A stretch of 64,000 bases of DNA from NCBI GenBank assembly GCA_934457415.1, contig CAKSHM010000005.1, positions 124,001 through 188,000 on the forward strand. Direction: 5' to 3'. Positions 61,578 through 64,000 of the stretch are shown here, piece after piece. Every line of letters begins with the position of its first letter. Positions within the stretch are counted from its first letter, which is position 1. Below the pieces are notes generated by a model, which saw nothing but the letters and a program-made list of their open reading frames with translations, had not been told where the DNA came from and did no database searches. The translations under genes were made by a program, and so were the position numbers. The stretch comes from an uncultured Eubacteriales bacterium (GTDB taxonomy: Bacteria > Bacillota > Clostridia > Oscillospirales > Acutalibacteraceae).

Positions 61578-62030
61578 TTAAAGCTGAACTAAAAGCATTT
61601 CTTTTAATAGTGCCGCTCTGACCATATTTCTTTTATCTGTAGGAATATTGGACATAACATTATTGGACATGGCGGCATACATTATACGGGCTTTATCTAA
61701 ATCTATTATTTCGGATTGCAGACAGTTTTCAATAAGAACTCTTGCGCTCATAGGATCTAAGGAATCTCCGATAGAATTAACTATATGCATTATTGCAGAG
61801 GAATGATCCATAATAAGTCTCGTAATTCTTATATATCCTCCGCCGCCTCTTCTGCTCTCTATAATATAGCCATGCTCCGGAGTAAATCTTGAAGAAATAA
61901 CATAATTTATCTGACTGGGAGCGCAGCCGATTCCGTTTGCAAAAACATTTCGCTGAATTTCAACGGAATTTTCCTTTGACTCATTAAGCATTTTTATTAT
62001 TTCCTGTGTTATTAAATCGCTGATTCTCAA
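61578..62030 (-). CDS. ctsR: Transcriptional repressor CtsR
   Basis: A 150-residue repressor starting at TTG with AGGAG upstream. The winged-helix domain contains INYVISSRFTPEHGYIIESRRGGGGYIRI (~residues 39-67), whose glycine-rich wing RRGGGGYIRI is diagnostic for CtsR. It blocks the clp genes at low stress and is released on heat or through McsB. Two of its binding sites lie directly upstream, so it represses its own operon. Confidence 0.96.
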   Translation of the reverse strand: MRISDLITQEIIKMLNESKENSVEIQRNVFANGIGCAPSQINYVISSRFTPEHGYIIESRRGGGGYIRITRLIMDHSSAIMHIVNSIGDSLDPMSARVLIENCLQSEIIDLDKARIMYAAMSNNVMSNIPTDKRNMVRAALLKEMLLVQL

Positions 62031-62045
62031 CCTTTACAACTCCTT

Positions 62046-62064
62046 TTTGACTTTCCTTGACTTT
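62046..62064 (-). promoter_or_regulatory. CtsR operator, downstream box
   Basis: On the minus strand AGTCAAG-GAA-AGTCAAA forms the heptad direct repeat with 3-base spacer typical of CtsR sites (RGTCAAA-NAN-RGTCAAA). It lies between the -10 and the ctsR start. Confidence 0.8.
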
Positions 62065-62065
62065 A

Positions 62066-62093
62066 ATTATACACGAAAGTCAAATAAAGTCAA
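62066..62093 (-). promoter_or_regulatory. Sigma-A promoter of the ctsR operon
   Basis: On the minus strand TTGACT (62088-62093), 16 bases, TATAAT (62066-62071). Both CtsR boxes overlap or adjoin it. Confidence 0.8.
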
Positions 62094-62094
62094 T
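62078..62094 (+). promoter_or_regulatory. CtsR operator, upstream box
   Basis: AGTCAAA-TAA-AGTCAAT on the plus strand is a second heptad repeat, in opposite orientation to the first. It covers the -35 and spacer of the ctsR promoter. Confidence 0.85.
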
Positions 62095-62185
62095 AGTATT
62101 TTTTAATTTTTTTTAAAAAAGCATCTGTAACCGCTGATAACTTATCTGCATAGTATGTTGTGAAGACAAAAAGGAGGTCTTTTTT

Positions 62186-62308
62186 ATGTGTAACAGTAAC
62201 TTTGGCGGAAATTGCTCTTGGATTCTTATCCTTATACTCGTTCTCGTTTGCTGCGGCTGCGGAAACAACGGCTGTGACAACGGCTGCTCAAACGGCTGCG
62301 GCTGCTGA
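62186..62308 (+). CDS. Cysteine-rich small membrane peptide, 40 residues
   Basis: The ATG at 62186 is preceded by AAGGAGG with seven bases spacing, an excellent ribosome site. The product has a polar start (MCNSNFGGNC), one hydrophobic helix (WILILILVLV) and a tail built of Cys, Gly and Asn (CCGCGNNGCDNGCSNGCGC); nine cysteines in 40 residues. A strong terminator follows, so it is a separate transcription unit. Short Cys/Gly-rich peptides with one helix occur in Clostridia and some in spore coats; I cannot assign a function. A zinc or metal role is possible. Confidence 0.75.
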   Translation: MCNSNFGGNCSWILILILVLVCCGCGNNGCDNGCSNGCGC

Positions 62309-62320
62309 GTTCCATAGGTA

Positions 62321-62360
62321 AAAGCAAAAAACCGTCCTGATCAGGACGGTTTTTTGCTTT
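62321..62360. terminator. Bidirectional terminator between the Cys-rich gene and ligA
   Basis: AAAGCAAAAAACCGTCCTGA and its exact reverse complement form a perfect 20-bp inverted repeat with A and T runs on each side; it serves both convergent genes. Confidence 0.92.
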
Positions 62361-62369
62361 TTAAAAATA

Positions 62370-64000
62370 TTAAGAAATCAAATTTTTAAATTCTTCTTCG
62401 TCTATTATCCTCACACCGAGCTTTTGCGCCTTTTCAAGCTTGCTTCCAGCCTCTTCGCCTGCCAAAACATAATCGGTTTTCTTTGAAACAGAAGAAGAAA
62501 CCTTTCCTCCGTAGGAAGAAATGATTTCCGAAGCCGCGCTTCTTGTAAGGCTCGGCAAGGTGCCTGTCAGGACAAAGGTCTTGCCCTCAAAAATATTACC
62601 CTTAAGCTGCTTTTGCGATTTCATATTAAGTCCCGCTTTTTTAAGCTCATCTATTAGCTCGCGGCTGCTGTTAAGTGAGAAAAATTCGTGAAGAGAAACG
62701 GCGGAAATATCACCTATCCCGTCTATACTTTTAAGCTTTTCTGTGTCAGCGCTCATTACAGTATCAATGTCCTTGAGATTTTCTGCAATGATAGCGGCAG
62801 CTTTAGCGCCGATATGCCTGATTCCCAGAGCATTCAAAAGTCTTGAAAGATCTCTTGATTTAGATTTTTCAATAGACACCATTAGGTTGTTGACGGTTTT
62901 TATACCTGTTCTTTCAAGCTGAAGAACAGCATTAGGATCAAGCTTATAAATATCCGCAATATTTCCTATCAGACCTGCGTTATAAAGCTGTTCAAGAACT
63001 GCCGGACCCATTCCCTCTATATCCATGGCGTCGCGCGAGGTAAAGTGGATAAGATGTCTTAAAAGCTGAGCGGGGCATTCTGCGTTAGTGCATCTTATTA
63101 CCGCCTCGCCCTCTTCTCTTGTTACAGGCTCGCCGCAGGACGGACAAAATTCAGGCATTTTAAATACCTCGTTTTCTCCTGCATGTTTGCTTACCGATAA
63201 AACCTCGGGGATTATTTCCCCTGCTTTTCTTACAATAATTGTATCGCCAACGGCGATTTCCTTTGAATTTATAAAATCCTCGTTATGAAGCACCGCTCTG
63301 CTTACGGTTGTCCCCGCAAGCTCAATAGGGTCAAAAACCGCAGTCGGAGTAAGTGCGCCTGTTCTGCCGACATTTATTTCAATTTTTCTTAATACCGTTT
63401 CCTTTTCTTCAGGCGGATATTTAAAAGCAACCGCCCACCTCGGATATTTCGCCGTGCTTCCAAGCTCTTCGCGGTAATTTAAATTATCAACCTTGATAAC
63501 GGCACCGTCAATATCATAAGGAATATTTCCGCGCATATTGCCTATTTTGTTTACCGTTTCTATTGCCTCTTCAATATTTTCACAGCGCTTATAAAGCGGA
63601 AGAGTGTTGAAATTGAGCGATTTAAGAAAATCAAGGGATTCAATATGAGAAGTAAATAACTTACCGTCAATGTGCTGAATATTGAAAATAAAAATATCGA
63701 GGTCGCGCGAAGCGGTAACGGCGGAATTTTTCTGTCTTAAAGAGCCTGCGGCGGCATTTCTCGGATTTTTTGCAGGCGTTTCTCCTAAAAGCTCCTGTCT
63801 TTCGACAAGCTTTTCAAAGCTTGTCCTAGGCATATAGACCTCCCCTCTTACCTCTAATGACCCTTTAAAATCTATTTCTTTCGGAATACTTTTAATCTGC
63901 ATTAAATTGGCGGTAACATCTTCGCCTGTCACACCGTCTCCGCGCGTTGAACCGCGGACGAATTTTCCCCCGTTATATTCAAGAGAAACGGAAAGTCCGT
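62370..64000 (-). CDS. ligA: NAD-dependent DNA ligase LigA (N-terminus outside window)
   Basis: The minus-strand frame is open to the window edge; the first residues visible (GLSVSLEYNGG, then FVRGSTRGDGVTGEDVT) lie in the adenylation domain just after the catalytic KxDG lysine, which is out of view. Following domains are complete: OB-fold (VGRTGALTPTAVFDPIEL), zinc finger CPSCGEPV...CTNAECPAQ (two Cys pairs), helix-hairpin-helix repeats (GIRHIGAKAAAIIAENL) and a C-terminal BRCT (GKTFVLTGTLPSLTRSAA). It joins Okazaki fragments using NAD. About 540 residues are visible of ~660. Confidence 0.96.
   Translation of the reverse strand, partial: GLSVSLEYNGGKFVRGSTRGDGVTGEDVTANLMQIKSIPKEIDFKGSLEVRGEVYMPRTSFEKLVERQELLGETPAKNPRNAAAGSLRQKNSAVTASRDLDIFIFNIQHIDGKLFTSHIESLDFLKSLNFNTLPLYKRCENIEEAIETVNKIGNMRGNIPYDIDGAVIKVDNLNYREELGSTAKYPRWAVAFKYPPEEKETVLRKIEINVGRTGALTPTAVFDPIELAGTTVSRAVLHNEDFINSKEIAVGDTIIVRKAGEIIPEVLSVSKHAGENEVFKMPEFCPSCGEPVTREEGEAVIRCTNAECPAQLLRHLIHFTSRDAMDIEGMGPAVLEQLYNAGLIGNIADIYKLDPNAVLQLERTGIKTVNNLMVSIEKSKSRDLSRLLNALGIRHIGAKAAAIIAENLKDIDTVMSADTEKLKSIDGIGDISAVSLHEFFSLNSSRELIDELKKAGLNMKSQKQLKGNIFEGKTFVLTGTLPSLTRSAASEIISSYGGKVSSSVSKKTDYVLAGEEAGSKLEKAQKLGVRIIDEEEFKNLIS

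Noticed and set aside
1..64000. CRISPR arrays, insertion sequences, prophage
   Set aside because: No regularly spaced repeats, transposases or phage structural genes were seen; the only recombinase is the Xer-like one.

Overview
The window is a low-GC chromosomal segment of a Gram-positive, spore-forming anaerobe, most likely a gut or rumen Clostridia of the Ruminococcaceae/Oscillospiraceae type. Three things support this. There are sporulation genes (ylbJ, yqfC, yqfD, spoIIM, a CwlD-like amidase). Several blocks are syntenic with Bacillus/Clostridium: yqfC-yqfD-phoH-ybeY-era-yqzL-recO, nusB-xseA-xseB-ispA-dxs-tlyA-nadK-argR-recN and ctsR-mcsA-mcsB-clpC. There are two [FeFe] hydrogenases. No oxidative respiration genes, phage, insertion sequences or CRISPR arrays are seen. 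Both edge genes (an FtsX-type permease on the left, ligA on the right) run off the window.

Layout. 0-4 kb: end of an ABC permease, a tiny minus-strand ORF, an MFS transporter and a tRNA-Gln/tRNA-His pair. 4-15 kb: ylbJ, then the yqfCD-phoH-ybeY-era-yqzL-recO-mutS2 run, an isolated fabG-like gene, and spoIIM followed by an Xer-type recombinase with degenerate catalytic residues. 15.2-16.2 kb: a gene-poor island holding a hairpin-rich non-coding stretch and a small hydrophobic peptide gene with its own promoter, terminator and a 22-bp-period direct repeat. 16.3-21.2 kb: a complete branched-chain amino acid type ABC importer (livJHMGF). 21.2-25.5 kb: a ZIP metal transporter, tRNA-Lys, and queA-tgt-yajC with a YrzE-like membrane gene. 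25.5-28.4 kb: asd-dapA-dapB for diaminopimelate and lysine. 28.5-38 kb: a ten-gene minus-strand housekeeping run read from one sigma-A promoter before nusB.

38.2-46.8 kb: purB, a P-type ATPase with altered catalytic motifs, and a tRNA anticodon-loop modification island (trmO, mnmA, tcdA, a frameshifted cysteine desulfurase, ttcA-like). 46.8-51.6 kb: a hydrogen-sensing module of two NuoE-like ferredoxins, a HydS-type sensory [FeFe] hydrogenase with a PAS domain, a SpoIIE-type phosphatase and a monomeric [FeFe] hydrogenase. 51.7-64 kb: a small-molecule kinase, a LysR regulator, putP, radA, the cwlD-like gene, the CtsR-controlled clpC operon with two clear CtsR boxes, a 40-residue cysteine-rich peptide gene, and ligA.

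Candidates for new biology are the hydrogenase sensing module with its uncharacterised phosphatase C-terminal domain, the structured non-coding island beside the peptide gene, the degenerate recombinase, and the unusual P-type ATPase. All calls come from reading the sequence and from memory of the families. No searches or folding calculations were run.
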